Assembly: GCF_003315175.1 (NCBI RefSeq)
Contig: NZ_QNRQ01000001.1
Location: 716,676 to 780,675 of the forward strand
Source of the DNA: Eoetvoesiella caeni
GTDB lineage: Bacteria > Pseudomonadota > Gammaproteobacteria > Burkholderiales > Burkholderiaceae_B
DNA length: 64,000 bases
Reading direction: 5' to 3'
The position numbers were made by a program, and so were the translations under genes. This document shows positions 28,932 through 37,301 of this stretch, one piece after another (the stretch's first letter is position 1; each line of letters starts with the position of its first letter). The notes beneath the pieces are model-generated. The model ran no database searches. It was not told where the DNA came from and was given only the letters and a program-made list of their open reading frames with translations.

Positions 28932-30917
28932 TTAGCCGATTGATTGCCCGCGTTGCCGACCAACTTCCCAAGTCGCCCTGCCGCTGCGCACTGTCGCTGC
29001 AATCTGCTGCCCTAACCGCTGCTCGATCACCGGCTTCCAGGGCACCAGGCTGAACCCCATGCCGTCATCGAGCATCGCATAGCGCCCGCTGGCAAGCATG
29101 ACGGAGCGCCGGTAGATGCCAGCCACGCGCTGTCCGTCGGCCACGGGGCGATGCTCCAGGCCCGTTTCGGCCGTAATGTCCTTGGCGACCTGTGCCAACT
29201 CCCGGTTGCGCAGCGTGCCCAGCAGGTTGCGCGCCAGGATCACGCGCTGCCCGCGCCGCTCGGCCAGCCCCTGCTCGACCAGAAAGTCGGCGCGCTGTTG
29301 CATGGCCTGCTTGGCGTCGCCACCAAAGCCCAGATCGCCCAGGCCCGAGCCGCCGCCGATCAACTGCTGGTCGAGCCAGGTGGACCCGATCACGCGGGCC
29401 TGCCGCTCGATGGGCAGGTGCGATTTCAGTTCCACGGCCACGCCGCCCAGGCGCTGCGCGTCGTACTGGCGGCCTTGCTCGGGCAGATCGCCCGGCACCT
29501 TCCATAGCCCCTCGGTCACGCGCTCCACGATGCCGGCCCGGCGCAGGGCTTCAAGCCGGCGAACGTGGGCCGCCACAACCTCCTGCGGGTCGCGGCCCGG
29601 CACGGCCTGGCCCTGTGCCACGGCCAAGTGATGGTCGGTACGGTACAGGCCATTGCTCGCCAGCGCGGCGATGTTCCTGTCGGCCGCGCGCACGTCGGCC
29701 GATCCCTTCACCTCCACCACGGCCCCGGTCGGGTAGTTCGCCAGCTCGTCGCGGGCATTGAGCGCGACGTAGTGCGCCTTGCCGTCCACCCCGTCGATGA
29801 CCAGATAGCCCCGGTCGCGCAGCTCGTCGGCCAGCCCCTTCGCGGCCACGCGCCCGAGGATAGTTCGGCCATCGTCGCCCGGCTCGAACACCACCAGTTC
29901 TCGCGGCTGCCCACTCATTGCCCGCTGCATCGTGCGGATGATGTCGCCACGCTCGCCCAGGGCGCGCAGGGTCTTCTCTGCATCGGCATGAACGGCCCAG
30001 GTGCCCGGCTGCGTCTCGTCGGCCAGGCCCATGCGCTGCAAGCGTTGCAGGCGGCCGATCAGCAGCAGGCGTTGGCGCTGCAAGCGGGGTTCGTTGAGCC
30101 GTTCGACATGCACCAGGCCATCGTCGCCGGCCTCGCGCTTCAAGGTGCGATCCAGGCTCGTCCACCGCTCTTGCTCCACCTCGCGCTGCAAGGTCTGCTG
30201 GATCTCCAGCTCGGTGCGCGGCCCCAGCCATTCGGTCGCCAGTTCGGCGGCCCGGTGGCGGAGGCCGTCGGCGATGTAGTCGCCCGCGATGATGAGGTCT
30301 TTGCCCGTGTCGTCACGTCCGCGCACGACGATGTGCGTGTGCGGGTTGTCGGTGTTCCAGTGGTTGACCGCCACCCAATCGAGGCCGGTGCCCAGGTCGG
30401 CCTTCATGCGGCCCATGAGGTGGCGCGTGTAGGTGCGCAGGTCTTCCAGTTCCGCGCCGTCCTCGGGGGCGAGGATGAAGCGGAAATGGTGCCGGTCGTC
30501 GGCGCAGCGTTCCTTGAAGGCGTCGAGGTCGGCGGCATCGGTCTGCGGCCCGTAGGCTTGGCCCGGCTCGCCATCGCGGCCCACACCGTCGCGCTCGATG
30601 TAGCGCAGGTGCTTGGCAAGCGACTGCGGGCTGGCCTGGCGCTGGTTGACCAACAGCGTCTTGATGGTCACACGCCGAGACATGGGCGTCAGCTTCGCCC
30701 CGGCGAAGCGCGCCGCCGTGTGGCCGCGCCCCAGGCGCGAGCCGGGCCGCTGGCCGGTGCCCCTCCCGGTGCCGCTGGCAGTGCCAGGACGGCGCACAGC
30801 GGACTTGCCGCTGCTGGCCTTGCCTGCCTGCTTGAGCACCTTGGAGACGAAGCCCTGGCCCCGATTCTTCGGGGCGCTGGGGCGGATGCGGAAATCGTCG
30901 TCGCGGCGGTCGGTCAT
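28932..30917 (-). CDS. traI: TraI-like relaxase/mobilization nuclease with DUF3363
   Basis: The relaxase nicks the element's oriT and leads the strand into the recipient. The 661-residue protein has a basic N-terminus (MTDRRDDDFRIRPSAPKNRG). Its VirD2-like domain has the metal-binding His cluster NHWNTDNPHTHIVVRG (about residue 190) and the candidate nicking Tyr in LAKHLRYIERDG (about residue 105). A long DUF3363 C-terminal region follows. The open frame extends to 31304 but the upstream part is low-complexity shadow; 30917 gives the recognised N-terminus. It is separated from the trb operon by the kdp cargo. Confidence 0.9.
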   Translation of the reverse strand: MTDRRDDDFRIRPSAPKNRGQGFVSKVLKQAGKASSGKSAVRRPGTASGTGRGTGQRPGSRLGRGHTAARFAGAKLTPMSRRVTIKTLLVNQRQASPQSLAKHLRYIERDGVGRDGEPGQAYGPQTDAADLDAFKERCADDRHHFRFILAPEDGAELEDLRTYTRHLMGRMKADLGTGLDWVAVNHWNTDNPHTHIVVRGRDDTGKDLIIAGDYIADGLRHRAAELATEWLGPRTELEIQQTLQREVEQERWTSLDRTLKREAGDDGLVHVERLNEPRLQRQRLLLIGRLQRLQRMGLADETQPGTWAVHADAEKTLRALGERGDIIRTMQRAMSGQPRELVVFEPGDDGRTILGRVAAKGLADELRDRGYLVIDGVDGKAHYVALNARDELANYPTGAVVEVKGSADVRAADRNIAALASNGLYRTDHHLAVAQGQAVPGRDPQEVVAAHVRRLEALRRAGIVERVTEGLWKVPGDLPEQGRQYDAQRLGGVAVELKSHLPIERQARVIGSTWLDQQLIGGGSGLGDLGFGGDAKQAMQQRADFLVEQGLAERRGQRVILARNLLGTLRNRELAQVAKDITAETGLEHRPVADGQRVAGIYRRSVMLASGRYAMLDDGMGFSLVPWKPVIEQRLGQQIAATVRSGRATWEVGRQRGQSIG

Positions 30918-31377
30918 GGCTGCGTTCCCTGCAAGCTCCGGCGTGTCCGGTCGTGCGAAGCACGCAGACATGCCCGCATCGGCGCCGGCTTCGCGCCACA
31001 AGCGGCACGGCGGCGAAGCCGCTGCGTGCCGCGCAACCCCCATGTGCAGACTGGCTTTTGACGCGGCCCGGTGCCGCGTCCTTTTGTCTTGCCTTCCGCC
31101 TTTGCCCCTCGCTGGCGCTCCGGGCAGCGGCGGCCCGGCGGCGCTGCTGCGCGAGCAGCCAGCGCGCCGGCGAACGCGGACACGGCCGCAGGCCGGGCGC
31201 GTTCGAGGCAAGACGCCTGCACGTTGGACGGCTGCGCCGAAGGCAACGCGAAGTGCGGTGCCCAATGCGTAGGATTGGCACCCGCACTGCACGCGCGACG
31301 ACACGGCGACGAACAGCAGAACGACACGCCCGATGGCACGATGAGATGCACGGCGACGTGCAGCGAATCGACGGCCT
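30918..31377. other. Intergenic region between relaxase and traF
   Basis: About 460 GC-rich bases. Open frames on both strands lack recognisable domains and overlap each other. The region upstream of the relaxase is a plausible place for oriT, but I could not identify a nic site or a clear inverted repeat. Confidence 0.4.
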
Positions 31378-31974
31378 TCATGGGCGGGATTCCAGCCAGA
31401 CCGGATGCGCGACGCCGATCACGGCGGATGCGCTGACCGGCCCGAAATACCGGCTGTCGAACGACGCCGGGTTGGTCACACTCAAGAGGAACAGTTCGCC
31501 AGGTTCGAGGCGGCGGCATTGCTGCCAGGATGGCAGCGACCGACCCCAGCGGTCAGCAGGCAGCACGGCGGCCGAAGGCACGCCGTCGATGCGGACAACG
31601 CGGTCAGTGATACACACCTCCTGCGGCGCGACGGCGCCCACGCGCTTGAGCAGGGGCACGCGCGCCGGCAGGTAGCCGCGCTGCGCGGCCAGCGCAGCGG
31701 CATCTGGCGGCAGCGTGGTCAGGACGATGCTGTCCACAGACAAAGGACGTGGCAGCGAGCCGGTGCCGTGGCCCAGCGGATCGACGCGATACCAGCCGAC
31801 CGCCACGCTGTCGGACGGGTTGTAGATCAGGCGCGGCAGCGGATGCACGAAGGACGCCCAGGCCAGCGCAGCGAGGCCGCAAGCGGACAGGCCCGCCAGC
31901 ACGATGCGAGCGCGCAAACGTGCGCGGGGCGAGCGAGGACGCGGCGCGGTGCCGGCAGTCGAAACGGCGGTCAT
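31378..31974 (-). CDS. traF: TraF, S26-family pilin-processing peptidase
   Basis: In IncP plasmids TraF processes and cyclises the TrbC pilin. The 198-residue protein has an N-terminal membrane helix (IVLAGLSACGLAALAWASF, about residues 26-44). The S26 peptidase signature NPSDSVAVGWYRVD holds the catalytic Ser, and LPARVPLLKRVGAVAPQEVCI the catalytic Lys. The start MTAVSTAGTAP at 31974 overlaps the DUF2840 stop by 4 bp; the longer upstream frame is a shadow of DUF2840. Confidence 0.9.
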   Translation of the reverse strand: MTAVSTAGTAPRPRSPRARLRARIVLAGLSACGLAALAWASFVHPLPRLIYNPSDSVAVGWYRVDPLGHGTGSLPRPLSVDSIVLTTLPPDAAALAAQRGYLPARVPLLKRVGAVAPQEVCITDRVVRIDGVPSAAVLPADRWGRSLPSWQQCRRLEPGELFLLSVTNPASFDSRYFGPVSASAVIGVAHPVWLESRP

Positions 31975-32504
31975 GGCAGCGCCCTCCCGATGAGCCATGC
32001 GGCGTGCCGCTCGGCGGTGTATTCGGGCAGCGGCAAGCGCGCAGCGAGCCGGTTGGCGAGCGTGCGCCAGTACACGGGCGAGGCACCGATAGGCGCGATG
32101 CCCAGCGCCTCGATGGCGTCGATGCGCTCCAGCACGGCGCGCACCTGATTCTCGCCCTCGGCGTGCAGCAGCAGGCGCGCGCCCGGCTGCACGCCGGAAA
32201 TGCGCTGCGCCGCATCGAGCGGCGTGCAAGCCTGCATCACCATGAGCTGCCAGCGAATCGTGCCGTAGTCGTTGGCCTGCCAGCGGATGCGGCAGAACAT
32301 AGCGCCCGGCTGGAACACCGCGCAGCGCCGCCAGCGGTCGAGCTGGTGCGTGCGCGCAGGTTCACCGAAGCGCAGGTAGAGCTTGAAGCGCGGTTCGATG
32401 TAGGCCAGTGCCACGCGCGTCAGCGGCGCGCTGGCAGGCTGGCCGGAAGGTGCTTCGAGCGCAGCCGTGGCCGCGCCAGCGGCAGGCGAAGCGGATGCGG
32501 TCAT
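31971..32504 (-). CDS. DUF2840 domain protein
   Basis: A 177-residue protein with VALAYIEPRFKLYLRFGEPARTHQLDRWRRCAVFQPG and WRTLANRLAARLPLPEYTAERHAAWL, matching the DUF2840 family of Tn4371-like elements. There is no signal or membrane segment. The function is unknown. It sits in a coupled row: RHH gene, DUF2840, traF, each overlapping by 4 bp. Confidence 0.85.
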   Translation of the reverse strand: MTASASPAAGAATAALEAPSGQPASAPLTRVALAYIEPRFKLYLRFGEPARTHQLDRWRRCAVFQPGAMFCRIRWQANDYGTIRWQLMVMQACTPLDAAQRISGVQPGARLLLHAEGENQVRAVLERIDAIEALGIAPIGASPVYWRTLANRLAARLPLPEYTAERHAAWLIGRALP

Positions 32505-32782
32505 GGTGCGTTCTCCCTGCGATGCTCTGGAAACTCACGCTCCAGCAGGCCGCGCAGCAGATCGGCCACGGTCACGCCCTGCGTGAAGGCCGACACCTTG
32601 ATGCGCGCGCGCAGCGCGGGCGTGATGTCGAGGGTCAGGCGGGCGGTGTAGAGGTCGCCCTTGCCCAGCGCATCGGCGTCGCCTTGGCGAATCCACGCCT
32701 CGGCGTGCGGATTCGCGGGCGGACGCGCGCCGATGCCGACGCGCTTTGCGCGTATCGGCGGCTTCGCTGTCATATCGGCCAC
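32501..32782 (-). CDS. Ribbon-helix-helix partition-type protein
   Basis: A 93-residue protein whose C-terminal half, ARLTLDITPALRARIKVSAFTQGVTVADLLRGLLEREF, reads as a ribbon-helix-helix DNA-binding fold. It overlaps the end of parA by 13 bp, so it is a likely centromere-binding partner of ParA (a small ParB/ParG-type protein). The element also has a large ParB at 38844-40904. Confidence 0.75.
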   Translation of the reverse strand: MADMTAKPPIRAKRVGIGARPPANPHAEAWIRQGDADALGKGDLYTARLTLDITPALRARIKVSAFTQGVTVADLLRGLLEREFPEHRRENAP

Positions 32783-33408
32783 CGCAGCAGTTCGTCCACC
32801 AGGGCGGTGATTTCCCGCGCGGCGGCGCTGTCCGGCGCCGTCTCGCGTGCAAGCCGGCCAGCGGCCACGCTGTCGGCGAACACGATGCGTTGATGCACTT
32901 CAGAGCGCAGCGCAGGAAGCGGTTGGTCGGCCAGAGCCTGGCGCGCTTCGCGCCCGATGACGGTGGTACTGATGCGCCGATTGATGATGAAGGCCGCACG
33001 CAGCGCAGGCCGAAACACCTGCGCTTCGCGGATCAGCGCCACCATCTCGGCGCTGGCCCACAGGTCGTAGGGGCTGGGTTGCACGGGGATCAGCACGCGC
33101 TCGGCCGCCAGTAGCGCGGAGCGCGCCAGTGCCGCGATGCGTGGCGGGCCGTCGATGACGACGTGATCGGCCCGCCTGGCGAGCTCTGGTGCTTCCTGAT
33201 GCAGCGTTTCGCGTGCCAGGCCCACGGCGCTGAACAACCTTGGCAAACCCTGCTGGCTTCTGCGTTGCGTCCAGTCCAGCGATGAACCCTGCGGGTCGGC
33301 GTCCAGCAGGACGACGTGCTGGCCGCGCATCGCAAGCTCGCCGGCGATGTGCGTGGCGAGCGTGGTCTTGCCCACGCCGCCTTTCTGGTTGAGCAGAGCG
33401 ACGATCAT
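32770..33408 (-). CDS. parA: ParA-family partition ATPase
   Basis: A 212-residue Walker-type ATPase for DNA partition: MIVALLNQKGGVGKTTLATHIAG (deviant Walker A, residues 1-23), LLDADPQGSSLDW, VIDGPPRIAALARSALL, and IPVQPSPYDLWA. The start at 33408 gives the standard MIVALLNQKGG; the open frame runs further upstream to 33513 without homology. It is transcribed away from the putative origin region at 33409-33697. Confidence 0.93.
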   Translation of the reverse strand: MIVALLNQKGGVGKTTLATHIAGELAMRGQHVVLLDADPQGSSLDWTQRRSQQGLPRLFSAVGLARETLHQEAPELARRADHVVIDGPPRIAALARSALLAAERVLIPVQPSPYDLWASAEMVALIREAQVFRPALRAAFIINRRISTTVIGREARQALADQPLPALRSEVHQRIVFADSVAAGRLARETAPDSAAAREITALVDELLRWPI

Positions 33409-33697
33409 GACGAGGCCCTCCATGCTGGAAAGCCTTGCTTTGATCGGTCTGCAAAACCTGTCGGCTGCCGGCTGGTATTGCCTGCCGTTTGTGGCCGCGT
33501 GGTGGTTATCCACCGCAGCGGCGTTTCCCTACTAAAAGTTAGAGAATTTAAGTTAGGGAAGTTAGAGGGGCGCGAAACCCAATGCTGGCGCGGGTTTGCG
33601 GCCGATCGGCACGCCTGATAGCACGATAGTCCCACGCCTGATAGCACGATACCCCGCACGCCTGATAGCACGACACCATTCACAAGTTTTCCCGGAG
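33409..33697. promoter_or_regulatory. Putative replication origin / control region between parA and repA
   Basis: This 289-bp gap lies just downstream of repA (its stop is at 33698) and upstream of parA. It has a DnaA-box-like TTATCCACC (33506-33514, one base from TTATCCACA). Three AAGTTAGRG(A/G) repeats lie at 33536, 33550 and 33559 in an AT-richer stretch, followed by three 17-bp iterons (33610-33675). The combination suggests an origin of replication for the excised element, and also the parA promoter. Confidence 0.6.
33610..33675 (+). repeat. Three 17-bp iterons (CACGCCTGATAGCACGA)
   Basis: CACGCCTGATAGCACGA begins at 33610, 33633 and 33657, identical in all three. The 23- and 24-bp periods put the copies on about the same face of the helix. 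It directly follows the repA 3' end. RepA binding is the natural expectation. Confidence 0.8.
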
Positions 33698-34555
33698 TTA
33701 TCCCCGTGCCGTATGCGGCACGGGTCGGAACGTCAGCAGCTCCATGCCGCTGTCCGGCATCCGCTCGATGCCCAGGACGTAGCCGGGCAGCGACTGCCGC
33801 GCGACCAGCGCGCGCAGGTCGCAGGCGAAGTCGTAGGGCTTCGCAGTGCTGCCGGATTTCTGGTGCAGGTAGCGAAAGTCGAACTGCCAGCCGTATGCTT
33901 GCTTGCCGCCGTGCTTGCGCACCAGGCGGTACAGCCACCGCTCGATGCCGCCGGTCAGCCGGAAGTACGCCGGGTCGATGGTCAGCACCAAGGCGGCGTC
34001 GAGCACGCCCGCATAGAACCAGTCCGGCAGGATCAGCTCGATGCCCAGCGGCGTGCCGCGAGCATCGGCCAGTTCCTTCCATTCGTTGATCCACGAGAAA
34101 CGGTGCAGGCGCCGCCCGGTCGTCTCGCGGATGGACGTGGCCACCGTAGTCGATTGCAGCCGGTCGAGCGCGGCCTTGAGGCGCTGGTAGTCGCGCAGCG
34201 ACTTGCCGCGCCCGATGTAGCGCAGGATCTCGTAAGGCGTGGCGCGCATCAGCCGCGACGGCCGCAGGCCCGCGTCCTTCGCTTCCACGATCTGCGAGGC
34301 CGCCCATATCAGCACGTCCGCATCCCAAATCGTGGCGATGCCGTGCTCGGCTGTTCCCTCCACGCGGATCGTCACGTTGCCCGCACGGAAGTCGATGGGC
34401 CTGACCCGCTTGGACTTGCCGAGCGAGAAGAACGGATAGGCCATCAAGTCCTGGCTGTCGCGCGGCGCCATGTCGCCGGGCAAGGCGCGGAACAGGTCGA
34501 GCTGTTCGCGCTCCTGCAACGGCCGCTGCCGGGGCGGCAGCGCAGTGCTGGACAT
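33698..34555 (-). CDS. repA: Replication initiator protein A (RepA)
   Basis: A 285-residue plasmid-type initiator of the RPA (replication initiator protein A) family: DLMAYPFFSLGKSKRVRPIDF, ATIWDADVLIWAASQIVEA, ATPYEILRYIGRG, and DFRYLHQKSGSTAKPYDFACDLRALV. The start MSSTALPPRQRPLQEREQLDLF at 34555 is chosen; the longer open frame upstream overlaps the HTH gene and has no homology. Iterons follow its 3' end. It may allow rolling or theta replication of the excised element. Confidence 0.88.
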   Translation of the reverse strand: MSSTALPPRQRPLQEREQLDLFRALPGDMAPRDSQDLMAYPFFSLGKSKRVRPIDFRAGNVTIRVEGTAEHGIATIWDADVLIWAASQIVEAKDAGLRPSRLMRATPYEILRYIGRGKSLRDYQRLKAALDRLQSTTVATSIRETTGRRLHRFSWINEWKELADARGTPLGIELILPDWFYAGVLDAALVLTIDPAYFRLTGGIERWLYRLVRKHGGKQAYGWQFDFRYLHQKSGSTAKPYDFACDLRALVARQSLPGYVLGIERMPDSGMELLTFRPVPHTARG

Positions 34556-34581
34556 GGCGATGGCCTGCCGCGCGCCGCCGA

Positions 34582-34863
34582 TCAGCGCGCACGACTGTCG
34601 GCCGAGTGGTGCTCGGCGTATTCGGGATCGGAAGTCGTCTCGAAACTGCGGTCGGCAGCCCAGGCATCGAGGTCGGCCACGGCGTACATGACGCGACGGC
34701 CGAACTTGCGAAAGCGCGGGCCGCCGCCGATCACGCGCTGCTTTTCCAGCGTGCGCGGCGACAGGCGGAGGTACTCGGCGGCTTCGTCGTTGGTGAGATA
34801 GCGTTGGGGCTGCGCAGCAGCGGTCGAGACAGTGGCGGCAGGCCGCAAGGGAGCGGGACGCAT
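34582..34863 (-). CDS. Helix-turn-helix (excisionase/AlpA-like) protein
   Basis: A 93-residue protein with a winged helix of the excisionase type: RYLTNDEAAEYLRLSPRTLEKQRVIGGGPRFRKFGRRVMYAVADLDAWA. The start at 34863 (MRPAPLRPA) is preceded by GGAGG. It stands 26 bp upstream of repA, so it could control repA or act as an excision factor. Confidence 0.82.
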   Translation of the reverse strand: MRPAPLRPAATVSTAAAQPQRYLTNDEAAEYLRLSPRTLEKQRVIGGGPRFRKFGRRVMYAVADLDAWAADRSFETTSDPEYAEHHSADSRAR

Positions 34864-34947
34864 GGTGTGAACCTCCATCGGTTGAAAACGCCGGCTGCAC
34901 CAGCGCAACCGGGATGGAGGCAGTCTCAGAAAACGAAGCTCTCCTGC

Positions 34948-35718
34948 TCAGGGTCGTTTTTCTTGGTCTTCAAAACGACCCTTCTCAAGCGGCGGAAGCT
35001 GTGCTAGGTGGCGGTAGCCGCCGCGCATCAGCGCATCGCCGCGACGCACCAGGCGGCGCACCTTGGAGCGCAGCCCGCCATCGCTGTACCAATCGGCTGC
35101 GGCATCCACGCCGAACAGTCCTTCCGCGACTTCACGCAAGGACGCGCCCGCCAGGGTCGCGTCGAGCGCCTGCAAGCTGTGCAGTTCCAGCAGCGCGGTA
35201 GGTGTTGGCCTGGGTTTGGCATCGGCCAGAGCGGCGCCGGGCACCTGTCCGCGTGCAGGCGCGGCAGCGCCGCCGCGATAGGCATAGGCGACAGCCATGC
35301 CGTCCTCCAGGCCGGCCGCGAGCGCGCAGCGCAGGCAGTGGCCTGGGCTGCGCGCGATTAGCGCCAGCCCTTTGCCGTCATGCAGCAGTTGCTTGTGGCC
35401 GGGGATACGCCAGAACGCGAACGTCGCCGCGTCCAGCGGCGGATCGGCATCGGGGTAGAGCTGCACCACGGCGGCATGACCAGGCAGCCAGGCCGGATGC
35501 GCGTCACGCGCATCCAGTGCCGGGTCTTCCAGCAGGCGCAAGCCCCAGTGATGCGCCGCCTGCTGGGCTGCTTGTGGCCGACGATGACGGCGCAGCCAGT
35601 CGAGCCGGTAGTCGGGATGCCGGCGCAGGTATTCCCAGGCAAGCGCAAGGCCGTCCAGATGCAGCACGTACAGATACGCGGCAGTCGGATACCAAGGCTC
35701 GGCGCTGTGATCGACCAT
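34948..35718 (-). CDS. DUF2285-domain protein (transcriptional regulator-like)
   Basis: A 256-residue protein. The N-terminal part (WYPTAAYLYVLHLDGLALAWEYLRRHPDYR) is the DUF6499-type region, and the C-terminal part (HSLQALDATLAGASLREVAEGLFG ... LRSKVRRLVRRGDALMRGGYR) the DUF2285 region with HTH-like character. It is a regular member of Tn4371-like backbones. Its function is not established; DNA binding is inferred. Confidence 0.82.
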   Translation of the reverse strand: MVDHSAEPWYPTAAYLYVLHLDGLALAWEYLRRHPDYRLDWLRRHRRPQAAQQAAHHWGLRLLEDPALDARDAHPAWLPGHAAVVQLYPDADPPLDAATFAFWRIPGHKQLLHDGKGLALIARSPGHCLRCALAAGLEDGMAVAYAYRGGAAAPARGQVPGAALADAKPRPTPTALLELHSLQALDATLAGASLREVAEGLFGVDAAADWYSDGGLRSKVRRLVRRGDALMRGGYRHLAQLPPLEKGRFEDQEKRP

Positions 35719-36026
35719 GACGCCTCCTCCTGCGAACAGGACTCGCCGCCACGGAAGAACTACGCGCTACATCGCCATCGTCAAAAGGTTATGGGTCAAA
35801 AAGATGGATCGGGTTGTCAAGACCGATTGGCTCCGATGCGTTGCGGTATTCGTCTCAATGCTGCGGCGGCAGCGCCCCGAGTTGGAGTGCTGCACAGGCC
35901 AGCCTGCCGCAGCCCGCGCCAGCCATCATGTCTATTTGGATCAGACTGGTGGGGCTACGCTGCAAGAATGCCGATTGAGACCTGCCCGGCATGACATCAG
36001 ACTGAAAAAGTCACAGTGGGCTGTGT
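35719..36026. other. Intergenic region between DUF2285 and DUF2958 genes
   Basis: About 308 bases. Only shadow frames without domain similarity are seen. It presumably carries the DUF2285 promoter on the minus strand. No repeat or hairpin of note. Confidence 0.4.
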
Positions 36027-36377
36027 TCAGTCCGGGATGGCTCCGTCACGCTCGGCCGCGCGGGTGTACTCCGACAGCGTGCGCGTGGGACGGAAATAGA
36101 GGTCGCGCATCACGGGCTGCTGGCGCGGCCCAACGATGCCGGCCAGCTCGGACAGCTTGACGGTGCCCTGTGCCGGCATCCCGATCCCCAGGTCGATGAG
36201 GCCCCAGGCCGTGTCGCCATCGGCCGGATCGAGTGCGGCCAGCAGCCAGGTCACGTGCGCGTCCGGGGTGAACAGCCGCACCACGGGCACCGGGTCGATG
36301 GCCCGGCCAGCGGCGCGGGCCTCGCCGTTGGCGAGCAATTGCGCGCGCTCCGGGGCGGTGGCGAATGGCTGGGGCAT
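36027..36377 (-). CDS. DUF2958 domain protein (copy 1)
   Basis: A 116-residue protein: MPQPFATAPERAQLLANGEAR, VVRLFTPDAHVTWLLAALDPADGDTAWGLIDLGIGMPAQGTVKLSEL, then RDLYFRPTRTLSEYTRAA. It matches DUF2958, a cytoplasmic family of unknown role found on plasmids and ICEs. Start 36377 matches the second copy (43139-43489); the upstream extension to 36440 is not conserved. Confidence 0.88.
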   Translation of the reverse strand: MPQPFATAPERAQLLANGEARAAGRAIDPVPVVRLFTPDAHVTWLLAALDPADGDTAWGLIDLGIGMPAQGTVKLSELAGIVGPRQQPVMRDLYFRPTRTLSEYTRAAERDGAIPD

Positions 36378-36565
36378 GGTCGGCAATCCCACAAATCCAA
36401 TGATGCACGAATGCGGTTTCACGTCGAAGCGCAGAACCACGAAACCGGATTTGCGCCTTCGTGCGCAAGCACGGATGCGGTTCTATGGCTTTGCCGGAAT
36501 CCGCCGATACGGATTTCCGTAGAGGCACAAAAACGGAGAACACCAAATGAACACTATAGATTGTA

Positions 36566-36577
36566 GCCCTATAGGGC
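36566..36577. promoter_or_regulatory. Perfect 12-bp palindrome, likely operator
   Basis: GCCCTATAGGGC stands 40 bp upstream of the XRE-family gene, next to another CTATAG (36554-36559). It is a good candidate binding site for that regulator. Confidence 0.5.
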
Positions 36578-36617
36578 GCAATGGGATGTCATCTTGGTTT
36601 TTGAGAGGAAACCATAG

Positions 36618-36923
36618 GTGGCGGCTGGGAACTCATTGGCGAAGGCGTTGAAGACAGTCAGAAAGGCGCGTGGCTTGAGCCAGGAAGCCTTCTCTGACGT
36701 GTCCAGCCGCACCTATATGAGTACCCTCGAACGCGACCTGAAAAGCCCCACCTTGAACAAGCTGGCCGAGCTGTGCGAGGTGATGGAGATCCATCCGCTC
36801 ACGCTGCTGACGCTGGCCTACGCGGGCGACAGCCCGCGCAAGGCCGACGAGCTGCTGGCGCAGGTGCGCCAAGAGCTGGAGGCGGTGTTGAGCGAACGCG
36901 ACGCGGCGGAGCCGCGCGCGTGA
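36618..36923 (+). CDS. XRE-family helix-turn-helix regulator
   Basis: A 101-residue protein with a typical HTH_3 domain: LAKALKTVRKARGLSQEAFSDVSSRTYMSTLERDLKSPTLNKLAELCEVMEIHPLTLL (about residues 7-64), then a short helical tail. It starts with GTG, preceded by GAGAGGAAAC. It is transcribed against the DUF2958 gene, with a palindrome between them. It probably represses its own or the neighbouring promoter. Confidence 0.85.
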   Translation: MAAGNSLAKALKTVRKARGLSQEAFSDVSSRTYMSTLERDLKSPTLNKLAELCEVMEIHPLTLLTLAYAGDSPRKADELLAQVRQELEAVLSERDAAEPRA

Positions 36924-36929
36924 TGCGGT

Positions 36930-36977
36930 GATGTGCTGCTATTAGCAGCACATCGCCCCGCCGCGATGGGCGGGGCG
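36930..36977. terminator. Two hairpins between convergent genes
   Basis: GATGTGCTGCT (36930-36940) pairs with AGCAGCACATC (36944-36954), loop of 3. It is followed by a second GC hairpin made by CGCCCCGCC and GGCGGGGCG (36954-36977). They lie between the ends of the XRE gene and the convergent DUF736 gene and probably stop transcription from both sides, though no long T-run is present. Confidence 0.55.
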
Positions 36978-36986
36978 CTGCGGCGG

Positions 36987-37301
36987 TCACGCCGCCTGGG
37001 GCTTGCTGCGCGACCAGATCAGGTCGTGCGTGCCGTCCTCACCTTCGATCAGGCGGGCATAGACCGCTGCCGGGAACGAAGGGTCATCGAGGGTCACGGA
37101 CAGGTACTCGCGCCCAGCCTCGCTGGTCTTCTTCCACGCCGCGCCGATGTCGTGGCTGGCGGCCTGGAGGCGGAAATCGGGGGCGTTCTCGCTGCTGCCC
37201 TTGTCGTTGGGAACCAGCTTGACCTTGACGTTGAGCGTCAGGGTGCGAAGCGTGCCGGTGAAGCCGTCTTTGTCGGTGGTGAAGGTGCCGATGTTGGCCA
37301 T
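36987..37301 (-). CDS. DUF736 domain protein
   Basis: A 104-residue protein, [20 protein letters not shown] then [15 protein letters not shown], ending [17 protein letters not shown], a clear DUF736 member. The start is preceded by AAGGAG. The family is common on conjugative elements and has no known function. Convergent with the XRE gene. Confidence 0.92.
   Translation of the reverse strand: MANIGTFTTDKDGFTGTLRTLTLNVKVKLVPNDKGSSENAPDFRLQAASHDIGAAWKKTSEAGREYLSVTLDDPSFPAAVYARLIEGEDGTHDLIWSRSKPQAA

Noticed and set aside
30918..31377. oriT with nic site
   Set aside because: Position is plausible but no inverted repeat or nic consensus could be pointed to.
33610..33675. Short regularly spaced repeats as a CRISPR array
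   Set aside because: Only three 17-bp units with 6-7-bp gaps, next to repA; fits iterons, not repeat-spacer units.
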